Source: Henckelia pumila (Eukaryota > Streptophyta > Magnoliopsida > Lamiales > Gesneriaceae). Taken from it: a stretch of DNA of 64,000 nucleotides. A program made the position numbers and the translations under genes. This document shows positions 1 to 9,995 of this stretch, piece after piece. Every line of letters starts with the position of its first letter. Within the stretch, counting starts at the first letter, position 1. The stretch covers positions 130,542,375-130,606,374 of the forward strand of contig NC_133121.1 of assembly GCF_033568475.1 (NCBI RefSeq). Direction: 5' to 3'. The notes under the pieces were generated by a model that was given only the letters and a program-made list of their open reading frames with translations, searched no databases and was not told the origin of the DNA.

Positions 1-420
1 AATCATGTTTCCAGAGGCTGTACCATCCGAGAAGAAATTGATTTTTCCATTTTGTACTCGATAGTTTTATTCTTGGATGAAAACATAAACAAACGAAATC
101 TGAGGCAATGTCTGATTTTGGATCTTTTGGGAAAAAAAAAAGTTGTTCAATTACTATTAGATATACTAATGTTAAGAAATAACATGCATGTCATTGTCCA
201 ACACGATCTCACAATTTTGCGGGAGGTTTGATTCTCTTTCGAAAGAATGCCCTTTTCAATAGAATGTAACCAACTAAATTCAATCCACAAACCCATTACA
301 CATACTACATAAATTCGCAGCCCAAGAAATCACCAATCAGCAAACTGCAACAAACCCACAAATTCATTGAAACAAACACACAGTCAATCCAAGAAAACTA
401 AAACTGTCATACGGCTCAAT
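1..420. other. No recognisable gene; probable intron 1 of the glycyl-tRNA synthetase gene
   Basis: This stretch lies downstream (minus-strand sense) of the splice donor at 1374-1373 and should be intron if the gene is intact. I see no glycyl-tRNA synthetase exon 2 and no long open frame. A minus-strand frame over roughly 1-118 stays open for about 39 codons but matches nothing I recognise. Confidence 0.4.
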
Positions 421-892
421 CCATGGCGGGACGAGCCGGCCCACCAAAAACCCTCCGTTTGACGGGTCGAGGACAGGCCAACCCACCATCTCCGCGGATT
501 GGAAATCCTCAACTCAACCAAACAAGGTGGTTGTGGGTTAAGCGGGCCGGCCGCGGGTTGGTTTTCTAAAAATAAAAATAAAAAATAAATAAAAATAAAA
601 AATCATTATAATTAATTATAAATTTCATTTCATAAATAAATATTAATAAAAACATATTAATAAATTTTTTAATTATTGATTTCACAATTGTAAATCTTAT
701 ATAAAAAAATTAATATAAAAAATTCAAACTTTCATTAACAAAAATATATGAATATCATGATAAAGTAAAAAAAAATTAAAAATTTCTCGAAACCCACGGG
801 CCAACAATATGTACATCACCATAAAATAAAATAAAAAATTTAAAAAAATTTCCAAGCCCGCAGGCTAACCCACGCACGCCTAGACCACTTAA
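421..892. mobile_element. hAT-like non-autonomous element with GC-rich ends
   Basis: The left end (about 421-555) is rich in GGCCGGCC-like words and the right end (about 796-892) has related CCCACGGGCC and GCCCGCAGGC words. Between them lies about 240 bp of almost pure A/T. GC-rich subterminal blocks around an AT-rich core are common in plant hAT-type miniature elements. I could not define terminal repeats or a target duplication, so the limits are approximate. Confidence 0.35.
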
Positions 893-960
893 ATTGTGTG
901 ATACGATAGGTCTGACCCAAATTGACGACTGTAAAGTGAGCATCCAAAGCAAAACATTTA

Positions 961-1346
961 GGTACTGTTTGGTACGAGTATTATTAGTCCATGTATAACT
1001 TATTATATCCAATCTCGCGTTATTCTCGTCATACTATTTATCCATCTATTAATTATTTATTTTACATGAATCAAATCATTAATCATTTATCTTACATCAA
1101 TCAAATCATTAAATTTAAATTACTATATTACCTTTATAATTAATATTGTTCATATATTATTTCTTTTAAATAAAAAAAATTATAATTTATCATTTTTATA
1201 TAAAATTTAATAAATCAAATTAAATAAATTATACTCTATAAATCAAATCAAATACTATATTAACTATTATTTTTTATTTATTTTATATTACAATATGTTA
1301 CTTGTTCATGTATTATTTATTATCACATCAAGCGTCAAACGGTACC
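961..1346. mobile_element. Tourist-like (PIF/Harbinger) MITE with TTA target duplication
   Basis: The element starts GGTACTGTTTGG and ends with the inverted form, CAAACGGTACC. It is flanked on both sides by TTA (958-960 and 1347-1349), the usual PIF/Harbinger target duplication. It is 386 bp, very AT-rich and non-coding. It sits only 27 bp inside the intron from the splice donor of the neighbouring exon. Confidence 0.7.
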
Positions 1347-1374
1347 TTACAAAAAAAAGCACGATAAAAAGTAC

Positions 1375-1650
1375 CTGGAGGCGTTGAATGGCTTGCTGAA
1401 ACGTGAGAACGGAAGATGAAGAAGACGATTTCTGTAAGCACTGATCAGTAGATGACGAAACAGAAGATGAAGAAGAACGAGTGGCCGCAGAAAAAGAGAA
1501 ACGCGATTCAGAAGAAACGCGTTTTGGCTGGAATATACGAAGAGAAGAAGTACTCCGGCCGGCGGTGAAGAAGAAAGCTATGTGGGGTTTGTATTTGTTG
1601 GGCGAATTCTTGAAAATGGAAGTCACCAACGGCAGCGTGAGTATGCTCAT
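1375..1650 (-). CDS. EDD1: Organellar glycyl-tRNA synthetase, exon 1 only (EDD1-like)
   Basis: The minus-strand frame runs 92 codons from the ATG at 1650 to a CAG codon followed by GTACTTT, a plausible splice donor. The first ~75 residues are rich in Ser, Arg and Phe and poor in acidic residues, as in a chloroplast/mitochondrial transit peptide. The exon ends TFQQAIQRLQ, which I recognise as the start of the alpha-type catalytic domain of the plant dual-targeted bacterial-type glycyl-tRNA synthetase; the family continues EYWASVGC in the next exon. The enzyme charges tRNA-Gly in plastids and mitochondria. The remaining exons are not in the window, and intron 1 would exceed 1.37 kb and holds two transposons. 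This is either the 5' end of a real gene or an isolated exon; the promoter-like sequence upstream favours a real gene. Confidence 0.75.
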
Positions 1651-1654
1651 TCTG

Positions 1655-1800
1655 GCCCGAGATAGCGTTCTGTTTTGTGTGGGAGCACTCTTTTTTTATT
1701 TATATATAATAATAATTTATGTTCTTACGTTTCCGGGCTGGGTCCTCCTGATTTAAACTGGCCTGGAGCCCAGACAAGTTGGGCCTGTAAGTGGGCTTAC
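1655..1800 (-). promoter_or_regulatory. Putative promoter of the glycyl-tRNA synthetase gene with site II motifs
   Basis: Upstream of the ATG on the minus strand there is a TATA-like TATATAAATA at about 1700-1710. Three site II words (TGGGCC or TGGGCT, either strand) follow at 1767-1772, 1780-1785 and 1792-1797. Clustered site II elements are typical of plant housekeeping and organelle-protein genes, which fits the product. Confidence 0.5.
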
Positions 1801-3440
1801 CTTCAGAACCGCTCCACGAACAGATTCATTCATTTAGAAACAAAAAATTAATTTGAAAGTACTTTCTTTGTTCATAGTTCATACAGTTTCCCCCCTTTTT
1901 GACTACTACGTATTTTTGGCTCCATCATTTGTACACAGGTGTATATGAGTTTGGTTGATAACTATATATCTCTTATTCCTATATATATTTTATCATTTGT
2001 GAGAAGTTGATAGTAATTGATGATCGGTTGAATGATCAAAATTTACAATAAAAAAAAAAAATCTCCTTGCTGTCTTTTTCTATATCAAAACAAGGCGGGA
2101 ATGATAGAGTGAGTGATCAATCAATTCATATTTCTTATTTGTTTAAAAAAACAAAAAAAATTATATAAGTGCATCACGTTTGCTCGCGTGACTGGTGCAT
2201 ATATATGACTTAGGTAGTGTTTGATTGAGCTTTTATGAAGTAGAAAAGTTGAGAAGTGTTTTCTAGAAACTCTCTCAAACACTATCTTAGTATAATAATA
2301 ATGGCCAATGAATTTCTCTTCTGTTGTTATTTTCTACCTTGTTGCGACTACCCATTGATTTATGAAACATTAATTAATTGCACAAAAAACTCGAGAAAAT
2401 TCTTTAAAAAGAGCAGACACAAGCCCAAGTATTTATTTATCAACCAAGTTCATCAGACGATTCATGGATGTTTTAAAAATAAACAAACCAATATTAATTA
2501 TATAAATATATGCATAAAAATGAAGAAGTTCTTATTTTATTGCCCTATGACTCCATTCAATTTAATTATTTAGTCCATTAGATTGATTCCTTCGATAAAC
2601 TGAGTTTTTTACTTCCAATAATTAAATTTTAAATTATTCGATCAAAGTTGTGTGAAGTGTCTTCCTTTTTGTGTATGCAAGCATCGTGTGTCAAGATAAT
2701 AAGCACACAAACATTTTTTTTGTGTATGCAAGCATCGTGTGTCAAGATATTCTAGTACTCAATATGCTTATGTGTATTCTCTTTTGTATTTTGAATTAAC
2801 TTGATGATCAGTCTGGTTTATTTCGACGCTCATGAGTACTCATTAGTTTCAATATGTATTTTTTTTTAGAAATATATGTATTTTAATATTGTTATTATGT
2901 CTGATATTTACATATTTTTAACACAATTTAATTTCGTGATTTAAAATAAATTTTTTTAGTATTGTTTAATAACGAGGAATCAACCATGCCCTTATATGTA
3001 TCTATGTCTTTTTGGGAAAAAAAAAAAAAAAAAAGAAGAAAAGAAAAAAAGAAAAAAAAACATCTCTGTCATTTTTCTGAACATATCAAAAAAATTCAAC
3101 TTAAAGATTTGGTCATGGGACAAGTTTTACTTTCCTCGTATTTGCTTGGTTGAGTTTAATAATTTATCATGAAATTGATTTTATTTAGGAACCAAATTAT
3201 CGGTTTGACTAATAATCGAGGAAAATAAAATAATGGATGTGACCATTAATGTTTGCATTTGCATTTACTTTGACAACTTCAATTATCTCAACCATGTTCT
3301 CAATTGACCTGGTTTGCATGTAAAACTAAAAAATATTACCCGGATCTGTTTGTGTGATGTTCTCCATGCCAGTTTTTAAGCGTTGACTTAAATTTAAAAA
3401 TATATATATATAATCATAGTCTCTAGTTATTAAAAGTATA
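1801..3440. other. AT-rich intergenic DNA, no gene seen
   Basis: Open frames here (for example 2256-2573 and 2962-3153) are low-complexity and Lys/Asn/Ile-rich, with no family resemblance. Apart from the direct repeat at 2666-2749 I see no structure. Confidence 0.6.
2666..2749. repeat. 33-bp perfect direct repeat
   Basis: The same 33 bases, beginning TTTTTGTGTATGCAAGCATC, occur at 2666-2698 and 2717-2749, separated by 18 bp. No coding or terminal-repeat context was found. Confidence 0.8.
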
Positions 3441-3480
3441 CTAGCTAGCTTTAAAGCACGCACATTGTGTATGCGTGTGC
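3441..3480 (-). mobile_element. Helitron-like 3' terminus (minus strand)
   Basis: Read on the minus strand, an imperfect hairpin (3480-3456, GCACACGC paired with GTGCGTGC) is followed after 7 bases by CTAG. A hairpin shortly before CTRR is the Helitron 3' signature. The element body would extend to higher coordinates and I cannot find its 5' end. Confidence 0.4.
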
Positions 3481-3969
3481 AATGAAAAAGATATTATTAC
3501 CATTTATCTGAAATATGAAAGATGATTATTTATTTGCATGTTTTCTCCTTGTAAATAGGTTAAAATTAATTTATAAATGACAAGTTCCTAATTCGGATGT
3601 TTACTTTCAACTTTGTTGCCACTACTCATTAATTTATGAAACGTTAATTTTATAAAATTCTGACATGTATAATAAAAGAAGATCGTACATTCTTATATAT
3701 TTCTTAATCCACCGGCTTAACGAGACAGTAATTAAGGTCTAATTAATTAGAAGTTGGATCACGATATTTTTAGTACCAGTCTTGATCTAGTTTTATAACT
3801 AAATTATATACAAGATTGATTCAAATCTTTCATTTTTAAATGCAACTCTCTCGATTTGCATTCCAAAAAGTCAATCTTCCCATAAATATGACCGAGAAAA
3901 CAAAATCGTGCTAGCATGACAAATAATATGAATGACACTATATATATTTTAGTGGCTATAATCTATATA

Positions 3970-4014
3970 TATATAACAGTGAAGTGTGCACCCCAATATC
4001 GATCCATTGCTTGT
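3970..4014 (+). promoter_or_regulatory. Core promoter of phytocyanin gene 1
   Basis: TATATAACA at 3970-3978 is followed 24 bp later by TCCATTGCTTGT at 4003-4014. The same two words occur in the same order upstream of the minus-strand phytocyanin gene near 44.65 kb, and otherwise the two upstream regions differ. The start codon lies about 90 bp downstream, past a poly(A) run of about 26 bases in the 5' leader. Confidence 0.6.
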
Positions 4015-4027
4015 GGCAAAGAGGAAG

Positions 4028-4059
<32 letters not shown>

Positions 4060-4068
4060 CCAAGCCAT

Positions 4069-5158
4069 ATGGAAATGGCCAAAGCTATTACTTTTCTTCT
4101 TCTGCTACTCCTTGCTCTTCCGGCGGCCGTGTATGGCGCCACTATCCCTGTCGGCGGCGGCAGTGGATGGACGCTCGGCGTCGATTACGTTTCTTGGGCT
4201 AAAGGCCAAGTGTTTACGATCAAAGATGTCTTGTGTAAGTTCATTTAATTTATTGAAGGGCATGCATAATTATATTGATCTCTTTATTATGTTATAACTA
4301 TTAAGGTTACAAATCATGTATATATATATATATATATAAATTTTTAGATGCTCAACACCAATGATGTTCAACTCGTCCCCGACTACTAAAACTCGGTATC
4401 GTGTTTTAGTTATGCGAAAAAAAAAAAAAACAACAACAACTAAAACCCGTCGTTCGGGACGAGATTGAAAAAATATTGTTGGATATATATGAAGATATTA
4501 AAATCTTGATTGATTATACAATGCTTCAGTGTTCAACTATGGCCCCTCCCATTCCGTAGAAGAAGTAAGCGACAGTGATTACAGAGACTGCAACGTCGAT
4601 AACCCCATTGCTTCATACAGCACCAGCCCAACTTCAATCCCCCTTTCTTCCACCGGAACAAGATACTTCATCTGCCCCACATCCACCCACTGCTCTCAGG
4701 GCATGAAACTGGCCGTCACAGTAACCGACGGAAGCAACACGGCCCCACCGCCAGCGCCCTCCACCACCATTCCGCCACCTCCACCTGGCACCGCCAGTCC
4801 TGTTCCTCCCAGCACCCCTGCGTCACCTCCACCCACCCCGAGTACTTCATCGCCTCCGCCCAGAACCACCGCGTCACCTCCGCCCACGCCAAGTCCTTCA
4901 TCTCCTCCGCCGCCCAGAACCACACCAACTCCCTCCCCCATTATCGCTCCTAAGTCATCATCCCCTCCGCCGACGACAACCACTCCGCCACCTAAATCAA
5001 ACAGTACCCGCTCACCGCCTCCGTCGGGTTCTCCACTTGCACCCACCAGTGCTACTCCGCCTCCGGCACCCTCTCATGGCACGATTTTGGCTGGCCAGAA
5101 TAGCATTTTTATTGGAATATTGCTTGTTTTGACTACATTCTTTGGACTTATCGGCTAG
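4069..5158 (+). CDS. Phytocyanin (uclacyanin-like) gene 1, GPI-anchored blue copper protein
   Basis: Two exons, 4069-4234 and 4530-5158. The donor is GTAAGT at 4235 and the acceptor CAG ends at 4529, giving 264 residues in frame. Residues 1-23 are a signal peptide (six Leu in a row, cleavage after VYG). Residues 24-121 are a plastocyanin-like domain. The type-1 copper ligands are all present: His63, Cys104, His109 and Met114. Cys76 and Cys110 should form the structural disulphide. Residues ~125-235 are a Pro/Ser/Thr-rich arabinogalactan- or extensin-like stalk, and the last ~18 residues are hydrophobic, as in a GPI-anchor signal. Phytocyanins are extracellular electron-transfer or adhesion proteins at the plasma membrane and wall; the substrate is unknown. 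A second ATG two codons downstream (4075) matches the start of the paralogue at 44,590 and could be the real start. The gene looks intact. Confidence 0.9.
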
Positions 5159-5250
5159 GTAAGAGGCAGTGCCATGTTTAATTTTTATTGGAATATTGCT
5201 TGTATGCATGCATTTCCCTGATCATCGCATATTATATATATTATATATAT

Positions 5251-5707
5251 ACTATTGTGTCTTGCGTATTTGTATAATATGTTTTTTTTAATTAATTTGA
5301 TTTATATTAAAAATAAAGTAATATCATAATTATAAAAATTAACCAATGACTAAACTACAATTTGAAATGGCAAAATTTTTAAAAAAAAAACAAAAGAAAA
5401 AAAAACATAAGTGTAATATCTATACCATCTAAGAATAATTTTGGCAAAAAAAAGATGGTGTCCTCTTTTGTCTAATAGGCGGATTCTTTATATATAACTA
5501 GTCTATAGATGCACGCGTTGCGTGTATAATATTTTTGTAATTAATTTGATTCATATTTGATTTTCAAATAAGAGTAATTGCATAGGTGTAAAATTATTGA
5601 TGGTTTAAACTGTAATTTGAAATACAAAACAAAAGTGTAAATATCTATATCACACAAGGACAATTTTGGTAAAAGAAAAGATGGTGCGGGCAGATTCTTT
5701 ATATATA
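5251..5707 (-). mobile_element. Two head-to-tail mini-Helitron-like units
   Basis: On the minus strand each unit ends in a short hairpin followed by a spacer and CTAG|T. The unit at 5498-5707 has stem CACGC/GCGTG at 5512-5524 and terminal CTAG at 5498-5501. The unit at 5251-5497 is a diverged copy whose terminus is damaged. The bodies are alike: both contain AATTTGATT, a CTAAACT-GCAATTTGAAAT-type block and AAAGATGGTG, and end GATTCTTTATATATA. They begin just downstream of phytocyanin gene 1. They are non-coding and about 210-245 bp. Confidence 0.55.
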
Positions 5708-5880
5708 CTAGTACACGGACACACGCATTGTGTGCCTTGTAAGGTATATTTTTTAATTGAATTTTATTAAAAAAAATAGCGAAAGAAAAAAAATGGCAAT
5801 TTTGTTAATGAATATCCGCAAAAGGGAAAAAAATAGAGTGTAAGTGACATTTTCTTAATTACATGGTCATCAAAGAGTAA
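5708..5880 (-). mobile_element. Third mini-Helitron-like terminus, truncated
   Basis: CTAG at 5708-5711 precedes a perfect hairpin, CACAC-GCATT-GTGTG, at 5720-5734, so this is another minus-strand 3' end abutting the unit at 5498-5707. The body beyond it is diverged and its far end cannot be placed; the SINE target site follows at 5881. Confidence 0.45.
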
Positions 5881-5896
5881 AAATATAAGATATGTT

Positions 5897-6124
5897 GCTT
5901 CCAATGGAGTGTCCAAGTTGGTGGAGTAGGTAAACTCTTGACCATAGGTCAGGAGTTCGATTCTCCTTGCCAACACCTTCTTGGACTATCATGTCACACA
6001 GATGTTGCCTAGTGTGGTTTACCTTACTGGCCTAGTTTGCAGGCTATTGCGTTAGTCCGGGAGTTTACCTAGAGCGCACCGAAAGGTAGCGGCTGCGGGT
6101 TCCCAAGTCACAAAAAAAAAAAAA
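5897..6124 (+). mobile_element. tRNA-derived SINE
   Basis: The 5' part resembles a tRNA gene, with an A-box-like GTTGGTGGAGTAGG near 5918 and a B-box-like AGTTCGATTCTCC near 5954. A tRNA-unrelated body follows, and the element ends in a run of A. Imperfect direct repeats flank it (AAATATAAGATATGTT at 5881 and AAATATAAAAGATGTT at 6122), as expected of a target duplication. It would have been transcribed by RNA polymerase III and copied with LINE machinery. It does not fold as a complete tRNA. Confidence 0.8.
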
Positions 6125-6521
6125 TATAAAAGATGTTATACCAACATATCAAAACTCATCTTTAATATAATATTTGATTTGATTTGATATATATATATAT
6201 ATAGTTATAGTTATGTGTCGTGAATTAATTGTGTTTATCTAACGATATATACATATAATATAATATTGCATGTCTTTTACTATTACTATCTATATATATA
6301 TAAACAGAATAGTCTTCCAAAAAAAGAAACTAACAATTTTTTTGCCTAAAAATCAATACTAAAAATATAAAGATAATTAATGATAGAAAAATAATAAATT
6401 ATTGTGAAGAATATTAATTATCGACAACTATTTGACACATATTCCAAGACAAAATAAATGAATGTCTTCTTGGATTTTGTATAGATGTTCAAACTATTTA
6501 AATTTTATTTTTTTTAAAAAA

Positions 6522-6712
6522 ATAATAATAATAGTGTTTAAATAATATTTAAATTAAATTTCATTATTTAATATGAGTTAAATAATTCTAGGATTTTTAT
6601 GCTAAAAATATATATAAATAATAGTAATAGTGTTTAAATAACATATAATTAAATTTCAAATTTTAATATGATTTAAATAATCAAAGGATTCTTTTGCTAA
6701 AAAATATTTAAA
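6522..6712. repeat. Two-copy direct repeat of about 90 bp
   Basis: Two diverged copies, about 6522-6613 and 6614-6712, share AGTGTTTAAATAA, TTTAATATGA and TTTTGCTAAAAA blocks in the same order. They lie inside the Helitron candidate and have no coding content. Confidence 0.55.
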
Positions 6713-7022
6713 AAATAACAAATTTGATCAATATTTATATTTTTTCACATCAATATTTAAAAATAATCAGAAAATAAATGCATAATTAAATGTTAATCAA
6801 AATCAATTTTTTTTAAAAATAAAATGTTAATCAATTCCTTGAAAATAGAATTTTATATTTATGTGTTTATATTTATTATAATATATCATTTATTTTGGTC
6901 AACATTTTGAATTTTATTTTAAAAAAATATTTGTTTTCTAAAATTTTGAAAAATAAAATAATATAGATTTTTAAAATTAATTTATAATTTATTTTTATCA
7001 GTAACTAATCTACTCACTCGGA

Positions 7023-7054
<32 letters not shown>

Positions 7055-7394
7055 GAATTTCATGTAATATTTTAAAAAATATAGATAGTTATGAATGCAT
7101 AAATTCAAATTGATAGTTTACAATTAAAAATACATATATTCTTATGCATAAAAATATGAGATAAAATAACAAAAGTAAATTTGTGTCAAAATAACAATTT
7201 AATGAAATAAATAAATATCAATGTATATCTTAACATATAAAATATGAAATATTATTAGAAAAAAATAAATGCGAAATAAAAAAATGTGAGGTACTGCAGT
7301 TGAGTTTTATCTCAAATGACATAAATATTTTATAATAAAATTTAAATTTTGAATATTAATTATATTAGAATGATAATTTTAAATGTGTAACATT

Positions 7395-7545
7395 CTGTGA
7401 AACGGTCTCATCCGTGAGACGGGTCAATTTGACCCATATTTATGATAATAAGTAATATTTTTGGTATAAAATGTAATATTTTTTAATGGATAATCCATAT
7501 AAGTGACCCATCTAAAAAATGACCATTGAGACCGTCCCATAAGAA
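7395..7545. mobile_element. MITE with GACGGTCTCA-type inverted ends
   Basis: The left end GTGAAACGGTCTCA and the right end, read inverted, GGGACGGTCTCA are inverted repeats around an AT-rich core containing TAATATTTTTGGT. I recognise this as a common eudicot MITE type. Decayed relatives lie at 44,209-44,325 and 44,815-44,970. Confidence 0.65.
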
Positions 7546-7639
7546 TTTTTGTCATTTTAAATAGTTAATAAAAATCTACGAATTCTAATTATAATCACAT
7601 ACAATTACATACCGTGCATCGCACGGGTGAGATACTAGT

Positions 7640-8205
7640 ATATATAATGAAGTAAGAGTGTAGTATAATAACTACTTTTGATATATTTATGTGAACTTTC
7701 ATATTTAGCATTCTTAACTCGTACTAATTCAAATCTACCCTTATTAAATACCATTAATTTTATATATTATCAATTAATTTTTTCATAACTTGATCGATTT
7801 ATTTTATATTTTAAAATTAAAATAAAAATTAAGTGTTTTCTAATCAATATTTTTTCATCTCACAAAATATAATATTTTATACAAACAATATATGCACACG
7901 TATTACTTGTGTATTACGTGTGAAAAGACGCTATTATAAAATATGTATCGTCTGATCATTGGATAAAATATCTCATCTGAGCGGGTGAAACTTCTGGTGA
8001 TGGTAAATAATTGTGTATTATGTTTATTAGGAGCTCTAAGCTCCATAGAAACACTTACAATATTTACAACTACATAGCTTCTATTTCTATTTCATGTGAT
8101 GTTTGTATGTTTGTAAATTTTTTAAATATATTTTTTATGTTCATATTCATGTAATTTTCAAGACTGACATTATAAACTAAATATTCAAAAATTTAGGTTA
8201 AGATA
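7640..8205. other. AT-rich intergenic DNA, nothing recognised
   Basis: No open frame of note, no terminal repeats and no tandem structure that I can define. Confidence 0.5.
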
Positions 8206-9509
8206 CAAAAAATATTTTGTAATTTAAAATTTTAAAAAGTAGATAAAATATGATAAACAATACTGGATAAATGATTAGATAAATTTGGAGATAAGTTTAA
8301 TGGAATTGATTGGAAATTAATCAATGAACGAGCTAAACTTTCAAGGAATCGAATAAAAATGGGTCGAATACATATAAGTATTTTTACCTTTCAAAGTATA
8401 AAATAAAGTAGTTTAGAAAAATATATACCATATAAACTATGTGGATCAGGCCAGGGTAAGTCTTATAAACATAATTTTTTTGTTAGATATAGTTAATAAT
8501 AGAAAATTATTCAAACTCCTAGTATGAACACGATCAATGAAGAAGATAATTTTAATATTATCGAAGATATTCAACATGAAAATATGAGTCAAAAAAATTA
8601 GTTAGGTCGCTTCTAAATATTCATGGCCGCATAATTGAGAAAAACTGATTAAAAAAATATTAAGACATGTTCTTAATTGAAAATAATTTAAAGAGAGATG
8701 ATTTGTTATCTTTTGAAATTTTTTTTTATAAAAGAACGATAACTTATTATTTGTAGGAGTCGATTTCTTGTAAGTTGACGCAGGCCTCCGAAATCTCAAT
8801 TCTCAACGGCGTGTGAACGATGCATGTAATATAACGGGCACTGCCGTATAATTTTATCGAATCATGACAAAATTAATATATATTTTATGCTGTGATATAT
8901 GCGGTATGCCCATATATATGTTGATAAATTATAAATTTTTAATCTTAAAAAAACATATTAATTATTTATTTTCTGAAATAATTTTAATTAAAATTTATTT
9001 TATAATATATAATATTAGTACTTCTCAATTTTTTTGTAGTACCTGTCTCGTAAAACGTTATCCTCTCGACTTAATTTGTAGGAACTCGCATTGTGTATTT
9101 CATAGAACTTGGCTCTTCCGACTTCCAAACATCTTCCTTAGCCAAAATGTCATATGAAATTAGTAAAATTGACGCGTAATTATAACTACCATATTTGAAT
9201 AATTAAAAGATAGCAAAACTCGAGGTTTAATTAAAAATTCGGTCTCTCGTCAGTCGACGGATTCACACAGTTTTTTTTTTTTTTTTTCTAATATCTGCTT
9301 ATTTTTAAATATTTTTTTAAAAGAAATCTAATCTCTGCTTTTCACGGCTCAATAGTCAATTAATCACCTAACCAAAAATGTTTATTAAAATTGAAGAATG
9401 CTCTCATGCGTTCCAAAGATTCAACTAATCACTATAAAATATAACAATATAATAATAATGACAAAAGACAAGACGGGCAGAGGTAGCCAACGTTCGTTAA
9501 ATGGACATA

Positions 9510-9510
<1 letters not shown>
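8206..9510 (+). repeat. Segmental duplication X, copy 1
   Basis: This region matches 20,960-22,600 over its whole length in the same orientation. Shared landmarks include AGTAGATAAAATATGATAAA, AATGGGTCGAATAC, CAGGCCAGG and GACGGATTCACACAG. It is non-coding. The copies differ by small indels and by one MITE present only in the second, so copy 1 carries the empty insertion site (GTGAACGAT at 8813-8821). Confidence 0.85.

Positions 9511-9554
<44 letters not shown>
9511..9554. repeat. (TA)n microsatellite
   Basis: About 22 TA repeats separate segment X from segment Y. In the second locus the copia element sits at this position. Confidence 0.9.
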
Positions 9555-9555
<1 letters not shown>

Positions 9556-9992
9556 CTATGAATAATTGCATGTAAGGATGTGATTCATGTGAAGATTTAA
9601 TTGTCAGATACTATGTGTACTGGTATAATTGTAATGTCCAATGCACGTAATGAGCGCTTATATAGTCAAGTCAAAATGTGTGTAACTGTGTATTGTTGTT
9701 TGGAAATATTAGAAATGAACTGTAATAAAAAATCAGATGTAAATTTTCTTATTTTTTTCATACAAAGTTAATTTGTCATGCAAAAATAATAATACTAATA
9801 AAATACGAAATTTTGGGATTGAAAAAATTTGTCATGAAACTATATTTCTGTACTCAAATTTAATATATAATTAGTCGATTATGACATAAGTGATTTTTTT
9901 TTAAAAAAAAATAAAATAAAAGTTATCAATATTTTTAAATTTGAATGGTAGGAGGGAAAAATAAAAATTGCATCATGATTCATTCGATATAA
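9555..9992 (+). repeat. Segmental duplication Y, copy 1
   Basis: This segment matches the reverse complement of 47,920-48,577, with landmarks GCATGTAAGGA, GATTCATGTGAAGATT, TTGTTTGGAAATATTAG and TTGCATCATGATTC. It runs directly into the phytocyanin relic. At the other locus Y lies about 3.3 kb upstream of an intact phytocyanin gene, so this copy lost the intervening promoter and exon 1. Confidence 0.8.
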
Positions 9993-9995
9993 TAG

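Larger units (their letters stand above)
6289..7638 (+). mobile_element. Non-autonomous Helitron candidate
   Basis: The 5' end TCTATATATATATAAACAG starts at 6289 after an A. The 3' end has the perfect hairpin CCGTGC-ATC-GCACGG at 7612-7626, an 8-base spacer and CTAG at 7635-7638, followed by T. This gives the A^T insertion junction typical of Helitrons. The 1.35 kb body is AT-rich and non-coding and contains a later MITE. The 3' terminus is nearly identical to those at 16,253 and 19,590, so the three are one family. Confidence 0.6.

Noticed and set aside
1481..1756. Plus-strand open frame of 91 codons over the glycyl-tRNA synthetase exon
   Set aside because: It is the antisense shadow of the transit-peptide exon, which has a recognisable C-terminal motif and splice donor on the minus strand.
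4696..5046. Gly/Val-rich minus-strand open frames under the phytocyanin stalk (also 10,116-10,614)
   Set aside because: They are antisense readings of the Pro-rich repeats, not glycine-rich proteins.
5915..5975. Possible tRNA gene with A and B boxes
   Set aside because: The cloverleaf is incomplete and the sequence continues into a SINE body with poly(A) and target duplications.
8864..9157. 97-codon plus-strand frame in segment X copy 1
   Set aside because: The duplicate at 21,950-22,240 has indels that destroy the frame, so it is not a conserved gene.
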